Below are positions 24,920-32,777 of a stretch of 64,000 nucleotides of DNA, in pieces. A program made the translations under genes and the position numbers. Position 1 is the first letter of the stretch. Every line of letters begins with the position of its first letter. Source of the stretch: Hoeflea sp. (lineage in GTDB: Bacteria; Pseudomonadota; Alphaproteobacteria; Rhizobiales; Rhizobiaceae); contig JACKJT010000001.1 of assembly GCA_020637795.1 (NCBI GenBank), positions 558,001 through 622,000 on the forward strand, in the 5' to 3' direction. Under the pieces are notes generated by a model. It did not search any database and was not told the DNA's origin. It saw only the letters and a program-made list of their open reading frames with translations.

Positions 24920-27291
24920 AGGCCCTGAGCATGCTCGACCGCAAACTGGTCCGCGATCTCGCCCGCCTTTGGGCGCAGTCGCTGGCGATCGCGCTGGTGA
25001 TGGCCTGCGGGGTCATGACCCTGATCCTGGCGCTTGGCGCCACGCGGGCGCTGGAAGACACCCGCGCTGCCTTTTACGACCGGACCCGGTTCGGCGATGT
25101 CTTCGCCTCGGCCACGCGGGCGCCGGAAAGCATCAAGACGGCGATCGCGGCCATCGACGGGGTTTCGGCGGTGCAGACGCGGATCGTCAACGCGGTCATC
25201 ATCGACATAAAGGGCATGGCGGAACCGGCGACGGGCATGGTGATCTCGATACCCGACCACGGCGAACCGGCCGTCAACCGCCTCTACCTGCGGTCGGGGC
25301 GTTTTCCCGAACCGGGCCGCGACAACGAGGCGACCATCATCGAAGCCTTCGCCGACGCGCATGGCTTCCGGCCCGGCGACACATTCGACGTGCTGATCAA
25401 CGGCCGCAAGCGGCATCTCGTCATTACCGGGATCACCCTGTCTCCCGAATATGTCTATGCGATCGGTCCGGGCGACATGGTGCCGGACCAGAAACGCTTC
25501 GGCGTGATCCACATGCACAGATCAGTGCTCGAAGGCGCCTATGACATGAAAGGGGCGTTCAACGATGTGTCGCTGACCCTGTCGCGCAGCGCCGACAAGG
25601 ACGAGGTGATCGCGCAGCTCGACACCATCCTCAAGCCGCATGGCGGCACCGGCGCCTATGACCGGACCGACCACATGTCCGACGCGTTTCTCGATTCCGA
25701 ACTGACCCAGCTCAGGGCGATGGCACAGGTGATCCCGCCGATCTTCCTGTTCATTGCGGCGTTTCTGGTCAACATGATCCTGTCGAGGCTGATTGCCCTG
25801 GAGCGCGAACAGATCGGCCTCTTGAAAGCCGTCGGCTACTCCAATGCCGCGATTGCCTGGCACTATGCCAAACTGACACTGGCGATATCCGTTGTCGGGG
25901 TGGCCATCGGCGGGATTGCCGGTACGCGGCTGGGGCACGGTATGGCATCGCTGTACGGCGAGTTCTATTCATTCCCGTTCCTGGTGTTCTCGCAGGAACC
26001 CGATCTCTATGTGATCTCGACGCTGGTCACCTTCGCCGCCGCTCTGATCGGCGCCGCCAACGCCATCATGGGCGCGGTGCGATTGCCGCCGGCGGTGGCG
26101 ATGCGGCCTCCGGCGCCGACCAGGTACCGAAGCCTTTTCGGCGGCTCTGCCGGCGGCTTTCGCCTGCCGTTTTCGCAATTGACCGTGATGGCGCTCAGGC
26201 ATCTGGTGCGCTGGCCGCTGCGCACCGCTCTGACGACGCTCGGCACCGCCTTGCCGGTGGCGCTGCTGATCACCTCGTTGTTTGCCTTCGATTCGGTCGA
26301 CCACATGATCGACACCATGTGGTTCCGGGCCGACCGCCAAGACGCGACGCTGACCTTCGCCCTGGACCGGTCGGAGGATGCGGTGCGCGATGTCGCCCGG
26401 CTGCCCGGCGTGCTGGCGGCCGAACCGTTCCGCGCGGAAGCCGCGACGCTGAGGAACGGGCACCGCTCGCGCAATGTCCAGATCATTGGCTCCAACCCCC
26501 GGACCGACATCAGCCGGGTGCTCGATGAGGAATTCGCTCCGATCACCCTGCCGCCGGCCGGCATTCTGCTTTCGGAACGCCTCGCCACCCATCTCGGCCT
26601 GGCGACCGGAGACCAGGTCGAGGTCGAACTCAATGACGGACAGGGGCGCAAGGTGATGGTGCCGCTGGTGGGCGTGACCAACAGCTATGTCGGGCTGACG
26701 GCCAACATGAGCCGGGAAGCGCTCGACCGGCTGTCCGGCCAGGGCAGCCGGATATCGGGCGCCCGGGTGATCGTGGATGACAACCGGATCCTGGATCTTT
26801 ACGACGAGGTCAAGCAGACCCCGGCGATCGCCTCGGTGGCGCTGCAGCGGATCTCTCTGAAGCGGTTCCGGGCAGTGATCGAGGAAAACATCGGCATCAG
26901 CATCACGATCTACGTTTCGCTGGCCGTCATCATCACTTTCGGGGTGATCTACAATTCGGCCCGGATCCAGCTGTCCGAGCGTGCCCGCGAACTCGCGAGC
27001 CTCAGGGTCTTCGGCTTCACCAACCGGGAAGTGTCGAGTGTGCTCTTGACCGAGCTCGGGGTGATGGTGATCCTGGCGCAACCGCTCGGCTGGCTGATCG
27101 GCCGCAGCTTCTCGGTCCTGGTGGCCAAGGGGTTTGAAAGCGACCTGTTCCGGATACCGCTCATCATCAACCCGCCGACCTATGCCATATCCAGCCTGAT
27201 CGTGCTTGGTGGAGCCCTGGTGTCGGCCCTGATCGTGCGCCGTCGCATCGACCGGCTCGATCTCATCCGCGTCTTGAAAACAAGGGACTGA
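24916..27291 (+). CDS. ABC transporter permease with two FtsX domains
   Basis: This is a 791-residue permease. The GTG at 24916 is taken as start because GGAGGTG lies seven bases upstream and it overlaps the ATPase stop by four bases. ATG at 24931 is the alternative. A single N-terminal helix precedes a large periplasmic region. Two FtsX membrane units follow, around residues 255-395 and 660-785, and the ends carry VRRRIDRLDLIRVLKTRD. This is longer than MacB (about 650) and resembles duplicated DevC/LolE-type permeases. It works with the ATPase and the HlyD adaptor. The substrate is unknown. Confidence 0.88.
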   Translation: MKALSMLDRKLVRDLARLWAQSLAIALVMACGVMTLILALGATRALEDTRAAFYDRTRFGDVFASATRAPESIKTAIAAIDGVSAVQTRIVNAVIIDIKGMAEPATGMVISIPDHGEPAVNRLYLRSGRFPEPGRDNEATIIEAFADAHGFRPGDTFDVLINGRKRHLVITGITLSPEYVYAIGPGDMVPDQKRFGVIHMHRSVLEGAYDMKGAFNDVSLTLSRSADKDEVIAQLDTILKPHGGTGAYDRTDHMSDAFLDSELTQLRAMAQVIPPIFLFIAAFLVNMILSRLIALEREQIGLLKAVGYSNAAIAWHYAKLTLAISVVGVAIGGIAGTRLGHGMASLYGEFYSFPFLVFSQEPDLYVISTLVTFAAALIGAANAIMGAVRLPPAVAMRPPAPTRYRSLFGGSAGGFRLPFSQLTVMALRHLVRWPLRTALTTLGTALPVALLITSLFAFDSVDHMIDTMWFRADRQDATLTFALDRSEDAVRDVARLPGVLAAEPFRAEAATLRNGHRSRNVQIIGSNPRTDISRVLDEEFAPITLPPAGILLSERLATHLGLATGDQVEVELNDGQGRKVMVPLVGVTNSYVGLTANMSREALDRLSGQGSRISGARVIVDDNRILDLYDEVKQTPAIASVALQRISLKRFRAVIEENIGISITIYVSLAVIITFGVIYNSARIQLSERARELASLRVFGFTNREVSSVLLTELGVMVILAQPLGWLIGRSFSVLVAKGFESDLFRIPLIINPPTYAISSLIVLGGALVSALIVRRRIDRLDLIRVLKTRD

Positions 27292-27295
27292 AACC

Positions 27296-28507
27296 ATGGC
27301 CTCTGTTGTTGCCCGAAGCCTCGCAGGACTGGCGGTCGCCGCAGCGATCGGCGGGGCGCTGTATGTCGCCTTCAGCGAAAAACCGATCCTTGTCGATCTG
27401 GCTACGGTCAATACCGGGCCGCTGCAGGTGATCGTCGCCGAAGACGGGATCACCCGTATCCGCAATGTCTATGCGGTCTCCTCGCCGATCGCCGGCCATC
27501 TCGACCGGGTCGAATACTCGGTCGGAGATCCGATCGCCAAGGGAGAAAGCATCACCTCGATCCATCCGCTCGACCCGCCGTTTCTCGATACAAGGACACG
27601 GACCGAGCTGATGGCGGCGATCGATGCGGCACGGTCAAGCATAGCCGTGGCGGAAGTGGAACTGGCGCGTGCCCGCACCTCGCGCACGCTGGCCCGCGCC
27701 AGCCAGGAAAGGGCACAAAAGCTGGCGGAGACGAACATCGTGTCCGAAAGCGAACTCGAGCGGCTGGTCGGCGAGGTCGAGCTTGCCGACGCCCAGGTGC
27801 GCTCCGCCGAGGCGATGATCGCGCTGAGGCGGGCCGAACTGGCGAGCGCCCAGGCCAGACTGACCCAGCCCGGGCAGACACCGATTGACGCCGCCAGCGG
27901 CCAGTGCTGCGTCAATATCGTCTCGCCGATTGACGGGATCATCCTCTCGCTCAACGCCAAGAGCGAGCAGGCGGCCAGCGTCGGCCAGCTGATCGCCGAG
28001 ATCGGCGACCCGTCCGATCTCGAAATCACGGTGGACGTGCTGTCCGCCGACGCGGTCAAGATCCGCCCCGGCAGCCAGGTGCTGATTACCGACTGGGGCG
28101 GTCCGGAGGCGCTTGAGGCGCAGGTCGAGCGCATCGAACCATCCGGCTTCACCAAGGTGTCCGCGCTGGGTATCGCCGAGCAGAGGGTCAATGCCATCAT
28201 CGCGCTGAAGGACCCGCCGCCGACCGATCTCGGCCATGGATTCCGGGTCATCGCCAACCTGATCATCTGGTCAGGGGATGCCATCCTGCAGGTCCCGGTG
28301 AGTTCGCTCTACCGCGATGGCGGGGACTGGGCGGTGTTCAGGATGGAGGATGGACGGGCACGGGTCACACCGGTCGAGATCGGCCACATGACCGACCGGA
28401 GCGCAGAAATCCTTTCGGGCCTGAGCGACGGCGACCAGGTACTGCTCTATCCCGGCGACGCGCTGGAAGACGGGAGCCTGATCGCCGACCGCGCGGCAGC
28501 CAACTGA
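27296..28507 (+). CDS. HlyD-family periplasmic adaptor of the ABC exporter
   Basis: This is a 403-residue adaptor with one N-terminal membrane helix, a lipoyl half (SSPIAGHLDRVEYSVGDPI), a coiled-coil hairpin near residues 105-190 and a second lipoyl half beginning NIVSPIDGIILSLNAKS. A C-terminal beta-barrel follows. It contains an unusual vicinal Cys pair (GQCCVN) before the second half. It starts four bases past the permease stop, so ATPase, permease and adaptor form one operon under the FNR box. It converges with the SCO gene, five bases away. Confidence 0.88.
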   Translation: MASVVARSLAGLAVAAAIGGALYVAFSEKPILVDLATVNTGPLQVIVAEDGITRIRNVYAVSSPIAGHLDRVEYSVGDPIAKGESITSIHPLDPPFLDTRTRTELMAAIDAARSSIAVAEVELARARTSRTLARASQERAQKLAETNIVSESELERLVGEVELADAQVRSAEAMIALRRAELASAQARLTQPGQTPIDAASGQCCVNIVSPIDGIILSLNAKSEQAASVGQLIAEIGDPSDLEITVDVLSADAVKIRPGSQVLITDWGGPEALEAQVERIEPSGFTKVSALGIAEQRVNAIIALKDPPPTDLGHGFRVIANLIIWSGDAILQVPVSSLYRDGGDWAVFRMEDGRARVTPVEIGHMTDRSAEILSGLSDGDQVLLYPGDALEDGSLIADRAAAN

Positions 28508-28512
28508 GCCGT

Positions 28513-29175
28513 TCAGACCGGAGCCGCCAGCCTTCTGAGCTTGGCGATTGCCGTTTCGGGGCTCTCGCCATAGGCGATGGTACCCTTGAAGACACCGTTC
28601 CGGTCAATGAGAAACACCGATGCCGTGTGATCCATGGTGTAATCGCCGTCATCGGTGGGGACCCTGGCCGCATAGACATGCCAGGCGGCGACGACGCGTG
28701 CGACCTCGTCAGGATCGCCGGTGATCCCAATGACGCGCTCGGTGAAAGCCTCTGCATAGCCTTTCATGATCTCGGGCGTGTCGCGCTCGGGGTCGACCGA
28801 GATGAAGAAGGCCTGGATGTCCCTGCCCTCCTCGCCAAGCGCATCGAGCCAGCCCGCCATTTCGTACAAAGTGGTCGGGCAGACCTCGGGGCAGCGGGTG
28901 AATCCGAAATAGAGCAGCGTCGGCCTGCCCGCGAACGCGGCCTGGGTGATCGGCGCGCCGTTGTGGTCGACAAGCGCGAAGTCGGTTCCGAGCTTCATGC
29001 CTGCCGTCAACGACTGGTCGGTGCCCCGGACCGCATATTGCCAGCCCAGGAATCCCACCGACAGCAGGAACAGGGCGGCAATCGCCGCCCATATCCCGGT
29101 TTTCAAACCCGAACGCCGGCTGCCGGAGCCCGGCTCAATGGAGGAGCCATCCTGCATGGCGGGACCGTCCTGCAT
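28513..29175 (-). CDS. SCO1/SenC family copper chaperone
   Basis: This is a 220-residue thioredoxin-fold protein anchored by one N-terminal helix (about 27-47). The copper-binding CPEVC has Cys95 and Cys99, and the third ligand is His183 in MDHTASVF. SCO proteins deliver copper to the CuA or CuB site of cytochrome oxidases. It lies four bases downstream of a PCu(A)C gene, its usual partner, and is on the same strand as the other copper genes. No oxidase gene is present in this window. Confidence 0.93.
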   Translation of the reverse strand: MQDGPAMQDGSSIEPGSGSRRSGLKTGIWAAIAALFLLSVGFLGWQYAVRGTDQSLTAGMKLGTDFALVDHNGAPITQAAFAGRPTLLYFGFTRCPEVCPTTLYEMAGWLDALGEEGRDIQAFFISVDPERDTPEIMKGYAEAFTERVIGITGDPDEVARVVAAWHVYAARVPTDDGDYTMDHTASVFLIDRNGVFKGTIAYGESPETAIAKLRRLAAPV

Positions 29176-29179
29176 GGCT

Positions 29180-29713
29180 TCAGCCGCCCTGCTTCATCTT
29201 GCCATGGTCCATCTTGCCATGGTCCATCTTGCCGGTTCCATCCATTTTCATCTGGCCCTGCATTGCCTTCATGTCCTTGACATCGAACTCGAGGTCGATG
29301 CTGCCGGCCTTCTCGAAGGTGAGCTTGACGTTGCGGGTTTCGCCGTCCTTGAACTGGCTGTCGATGCCGATGAACATGACGTGATATCCACCGGGCTTGA
29401 GCACGACTTCGCCGCCTGCCGGAATCTCCAGGCCGTCGGCGAGCTGGCGCATCTTCATGACTTCGCCATCCATGGCCATCTCGTGAATTTCGACACGATC
29501 AGCGAAGTCCGCCTCGCCTGAAATCAGCCGGTCGGCTTCCGCACCGGAGTTGCGGATGGTCATGTAGCCGCCCGAAACCGGGGCGTTGGGCGGGGTTGCC
29601 CGGGCATAGGGATGCTCGATCTCGAGCGAACCGAGCTTGTAGTCTTCAGCGGAGACAACGGCAGTCGACAGGCCGAGAAGGGCGGCGGAGAGAACAATGG
29701 CAATGCGTTTCAT
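29180..29713 (-). CDS. Periplasmic copper chaperone PCu(A)C
   Basis: This is a 177-residue protein with a 22-residue signal peptide ending AVVSAED. The copper motif of the PCu(A)C family can be seen as His77, Met88, His111 and Met113. The C-terminus adds a Met- and His-rich tail, with MQGQMKMDG and repeated KMDHG units, that could bind more copper. It hands Cu(I) to the oxidase, usually with SCO. It sits immediately upstream of the SCO gene. The start at 29713 fits the signal peptide. Longer in-frame starts do not. Confidence 0.93.
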   Translation of the reverse strand: MKRIAIVLSAALLGLSTAVVSAEDYKLGSLEIEHPYARATPPNAPVSGGYMTIRNSGAEADRLISGEADFADRVEIHEMAMDGEVMKMRQLADGLEIPAGGEVVLKPGGYHVMFIGIDSQFKDGETRNVKLTFEKAGSIDLEFDVKDMKAMQGQMKMDGTGKMDHGKMDHGKMKQGG

Positions 29714-29906
29714 GGTGTTTGCTTTCTGCTTGAGCGGGCTGAACGCGCGCGGATTGATTTGAACGGAGAACCGCTTGGAAAAGCGGTTCCTGCAGGCGAG
29801 AGATGAAGGGATGACGCAGGTGCGGACCATGGCGGCGGCTGACAAGCGTCCGGAACAAGCCCTCGTTCCGCGTCAGACGCGGGACCGGGCTATCGGTGAG
29901 GCCAAG

Positions 29907-30305
29907 TCAGGCCGTGATGCGAGGAGGGCCGCGGGGGGAAGCGTTTGCGCGCAGGAAAGGCCGCGTGAACCGTGCGTCCTGGGGGACCGACAGTTCCGCA
30001 GCCGCGCTCAGGCGGATGACCACATAGCCGTTAAAGGGGGACGGCAGATCAACCGAGGAGACAATGCGGCAGGCTTCGCAATGATTGGCGAGGGAATGGT
30101 GTGTGCCGTCTTCCTCACCGGTCAGGCAGAGATCGGGAAGGGTTCCGTCAGGCAGAACAAATTCGGCGATGTCGACGCCGGCATAGGCTGACGCTGCAGC
30201 GGACAAGGTGAGCGGCTTGTGGGCAAAGGCGACAAGCAGCAGCGACAGCGCGCAAAGCATGCGCACAAGCCCCGTTCTGCTTACAATCCGCCGTGTAGCG
30301 ATCAT
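29907..30305 (-). CDS. DUF2946-like exported protein
   Basis: This is a 132-residue protein with an N-terminal hydrophobic signal segment (LCALSLLLVAFAHKPL). A short Cys/His motif, HCEACRI, is preceded by HHSLANH, a pattern that resembles the DUF2946 family found beside copper genes. A further Cys is in LPDLCLTG. The likely role is periplasmic copper handling, by context only. It lies about 190 bases upstream of the PCu(A)C gene on the same strand. The start at 30305 has no clear ribosome site, and 30260 is an alternative. Confidence 0.6.
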   Translation of the reverse strand: MIATRRIVSRTGLVRMLCALSLLLVAFAHKPLTLSAAASAYAGVDIAEFVLPDGTLPDLCLTGEEDGTHHSLANHCEACRIVSSVDLPSPFNGYVVIRLSAAAELSVPQDARFTRPFLRANASPRGPPRITA

Positions 30306-30404
30306 ATCCCGATACTGCCTTGGCCCGATAACCGAACTCTTCGAGGATTATATGGTTGGTGCGTCGACGACAAGACCTTCGGTGATGTCTGCGTCAACAT
30401 GCGC

Positions 30405-30439
30405 GAAAAGCCGCCGGGTTCAGGGGAACTCCGGCGGCT
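30405..30439 (-). terminator. Rho-independent terminator
   Basis: Reading leftwards, AGCCGCCGG and CCGGCGGCT form a nine-base perfect stem followed by TTTT. It lies just past the stop of the large membrane protein gene that ends at 30451 and would end that transcript before the DUF2946-like gene. Confidence 0.65.
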
Positions 30440-30450
30440 GTGCGGATGAT

Positions 30451-31665
30451 CTACCCGGCCGGGATGGCCGATGGCGGCGTCATCGGCGGATTGCCGAGCA
30501 TCTTGCCGTTGAGCCGGAAGTAGACGGCGATGGTCTTCATCTGGAGGTAGACCAGCGGTGCATAGAGCACGAACCAGGCGATCGAATATTTGTCGAGCAC
30601 CCCGATTGGGATGAGGCCGGCGTTAATGACGAAGTTGCCGAACACGAACAACGCAACGCCGGGGCAGATCAGCGCGTAGGCGCCGGGGGAGCGGCCCTCG
30701 CCGGAGATGAAGTGCTCGAAGTAGCCGAAGCGCTTCATCACCATGTAGCCCAGCAGACCGAACACCAGCTGGATCGAGAACAGGATGGTGAGCAGGGAGA
30801 ATGCCGATCCGGCCGAAAACTCGACGCCGAAATTGTGTTCAAGCCCCTTGTTGAGCCGGTAGATGGCGATTCCGACCACGGTGATGAAGGGGATGATGAT
30901 CCACAACGTCGGCGTGGTCTCGCGTTCGGCCGAATGCTCCATCATGGCGCGGAATCCCATGACCAGGAAAATCGCACCGAGCAGGACGGCCGCGACGAGG
31001 AAGAAGACCGAGCCCATGAAGGCGATCGCGGAGGTCAGTTTGACATGGCTCATAGCCGCTGCCGCGGAGAAGCCAACGCCAACCATCGCCAGCGAGAACG
31101 CGGCGAGCAACTGGCCGAAGGAATTGTTGCGCGAACACTCGAATCCGCCCTCGGTCAGGACCCGGGTGAAAAAGCCGCCGAAGAACTTCAGCGCGAAAAA
31201 GCCCGTCACGCCGAAGGCAACCAGCGCCGCGGGAAACAGATACTCGGCGACTTCCCAAAGCCCGGGAACGAACACCGCGCCGACAATGAAACCGACATTG
31301 ATCGACATGGCGAAAGCCAGCGGCATGGCCGTGAGCTGGCTCTGGTTGTTCGATTTGAGGAAAGCCTGGTAACCCGCGGTGCCTTTCCAGGCAAAATACT
31401 CCCGCACATTCCAGATCAGAATCCGCAAATGCAAATAGGTAAAGATCACGATTGCGAGAACAGAGGCGGCGATCAGCGCCTGCATTTCCATGCTACCGGT
31501 CGCAAATGCAGCCTGCAGTGTGGTGAACGAGGGGATCGGCTGGCCCTGGTGAGGGGTCATCCACATCAGGTACATGAAAAACGAAACCGCAAGACCACCT
31601 GCCCCGAGGCTCGAGAGAAAATAGACGGGCGTGTAAGGCGCCCCTTCGGCGCGAGCATAACGCAT
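30451..31665 (-). CDS. Multi-spanning membrane protein, possibly TsoY-like
   Basis: This is a 404-residue protein with about ten hydrophobic segments. The first lies around residues 15-35 (YFLSSLGAGGLAVSFFMYL). It has a single prominent Cys in GGFECSRNNS. The overall look fits the alphaproteobacterial TsoY-type (seleno)protein membrane family, but that naming is from memory and the function is not known. It is preceded at 31685-31727 by a perfect 43-base palindrome and followed by a clear terminator, so it is probably transcribed alone. Neighbours are copper and cytochrome genes. Confidence 0.6.
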   Translation of the reverse strand: MRYARAEGAPYTPVYFLSSLGAGGLAVSFFMYLMWMTPHQGQPIPSFTTLQAAFATGSMEMQALIAASVLAIVIFTYLHLRILIWNVREYFAWKGTAGYQAFLKSNNQSQLTAMPLAFAMSINVGFIVGAVFVPGLWEVAEYLFPAALVAFGVTGFFALKFFGGFFTRVLTEGGFECSRNNSFGQLLAAFSLAMVGVGFSAAAAMSHVKLTSAIAFMGSVFFLVAAVLLGAIFLVMGFRAMMEHSAERETTPTLWIIIPFITVVGIAIYRLNKGLEHNFGVEFSAGSAFSLLTILFSIQLVFGLLGYMVMKRFGYFEHFISGEGRSPGAYALICPGVALFVFGNFVINAGLIPIGVLDKYSIAWFVLYAPLVYLQMKTIAVYFRLNGKMLGNPPMTPPSAIPAG

Positions 31666-31684
31666 GACGGTACCTTTCTTCTCA

Positions 31685-31727
31685 ACATCAATGATCGTTT
31701 ATATTTAATATAAACGATCATTGATGT
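31685..31727. promoter_or_regulatory. Perfect 43-bp palindrome
   Basis: The 21-base arm at 31685-31705 is exactly complementary to 31707-31727 around a single T at 31706. The centre reads TTTATATTTAATATAAA. It lies 20 bases upstream of the membrane protein start (31665). It lacks the GC-rich stem of a terminator. It is better read as a high-affinity operator, perhaps of an ArsR/BigR-type repressor, or as a promoter with an embedded operator. A strong hairpin role is also possible. Confidence 0.6.
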
Positions 31728-31899
31728 AAAGATCCGAACTTGCTTGCAGTGTCGGTTTTCCGTCGCATTGATCCATCGCCTGCCCGCCGGCCACGATGTC
31801 GGGCATGGCAGCGTGATATCGGCCGCGCAGGACACGCGACCACCGCCCGAAACCGGCATCCCTGATCGAGACGAGACCGCCGGCTTGCGACCGCTTCAC

Positions 31900-32313
31900 T
31901 CAGTGGATGCCGTTGGCGCGCTGCAGCTCGCGCACATACAAGACGATCTTGTCGAGTTCCGGTTCGGCAATTCCCTCGACCGGCGGCATGTCGCCGAAAG
32001 GCCAGTGATGCGCGCGCACGCCGTTCCTTGCCGCCAGATGGAACGACATGTCGCCATGATGGCCGGGTTCGTAGATCTTGTGGATCAGCGGCGGGGCGAT
32101 CCCGTCCTGTCCGGCGGCGTTGCGACCGTGGCAGGACACGCAGGAACGATTGAACAGGGCCTCGCCTTCCCGCGCGGCCGGTGACAGATCGGGCACCGCC
32201 ACACTCGCCAAGGCCTCGCCTGACGGAACGGCTTCGGGCGATCCGAGACTGCGGTAGACGAAAACCGCGGCGCCGAGCAGCAGCACGGCGGTCAGCATGT
32301 TTCGCGCGCTCAT
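31900..32313 (-). CDS. Class I cytochrome c
   Basis: This is a 137-residue protein with an N-terminal signal/anchor helix (about 6-22). One haem site, C58VSCH62, is followed by the sixth-ligand candidate Met109 in FGDMPPVEG. It is a small periplasmic or membrane-bound c-type cytochrome, probably a copper-response or electron-transfer partner. Its ATG overlaps the cueR-like regulator stop by four bases, an unusual pairing that puts it under the copper-responsive promoter of that gene. Confidence 0.88.
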   Translation of the reverse strand: MSARNMLTAVLLLGAAVFVYRSLGSPEAVPSGEALASVAVPDLSPAAREGEALFNRSCVSCHGRNAAGQDGIAPPLIHKIYEPGHHGDMSFHLAARNGVRAHHWPFGDMPPVEGIAEPELDKIVLYVRELQRANGIH

Positions 32314-32705
32314 ACCCGGCCTGCCCCGGCAATCTCGTCGATGATCGGACAGTCGGGCCGGTCGTCGCCGTGGCAGTGTTCGGCAAGCGTCTTGAGCGTG
32401 GCGCGCAGGGACTTGAGTTCGCCGAGCTTGCGGTCGATCTCGCGGATCTTGTCGAGCGCCAGCGCTTTCACATCGGAACTGGCGCGCTCCTTGTCCTCGT
32501 AGAGCGAGAGAAGTGACCGGCACTCGTCAATGGTGAAGCCAAGGCTTCTCGAGCGCTGGATAAATGCCAGGCGATGAACATCCTTGGCACCGTAGTCGCG
32601 ATAGCCGTTTGCTGCACGGTCGGGCTTGATGAGGCCGATATCCTCGTAGTAACGGATCGTCTTGGCCGGAAGGCCGGTCGCCCCGGATGCCTCGCCGATG
32701 TTCAT
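32310..32705 (-). CDS. cueR: MerR-family copper regulator CueR
   Basis: This is a 131-residue MerR protein. The N-terminal helix-turn-helix reads MNIGEASGATGLPAKTIRYY. The metal loop near the C-terminus has Cys111 and Cys119 in CHGDDRPDCPI, the two-cysteine Cu(I) site of CueR. GGGGAGAAGG precedes the ATG at 32705, and the longer in-frame start at 32777 is not supported. It lies 68 bases from the copA stop and is translationally coupled to the cytochrome c. Both CueR-type promoters in this locus fit its binding. Confidence 0.92.
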   Translation of the reverse strand: MNIGEASGATGLPAKTIRYYEDIGLIKPDRAANGYRDYGAKDVHRLAFIQRSRSLGFTIDECRSLLSLYEDKERASSDVKALALDKIREIDRKLGELKSLRATLKTLAEHCHGDDRPDCPIIDEIAGAGRV

Positions 32706-32746
32706 CGTCTGCCTTCTCCCCTGCATGCTGGTCGAACTGTCACATC

Positions 32747-32777
32747 TCCATAAGGCTTCCACCTGCTGGAAGGTCAA
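32747..32777 (-). promoter_or_regulatory. CueR-type promoter for cueR-cytochrome c, overlapping copA stop
   Basis: On the minus strand a -35 TTGACC (32777-32772) and a -10 TATGGA (32752-32747) are separated by 19 bases. The spacer contains the dyad CTTCC-N7-GGAAG. The long 19-base spacing with a GGAAG-type dyad is the hallmark of MerR/CueR promoters. The -35 overlaps the copA stop codon. Confidence 0.7.
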
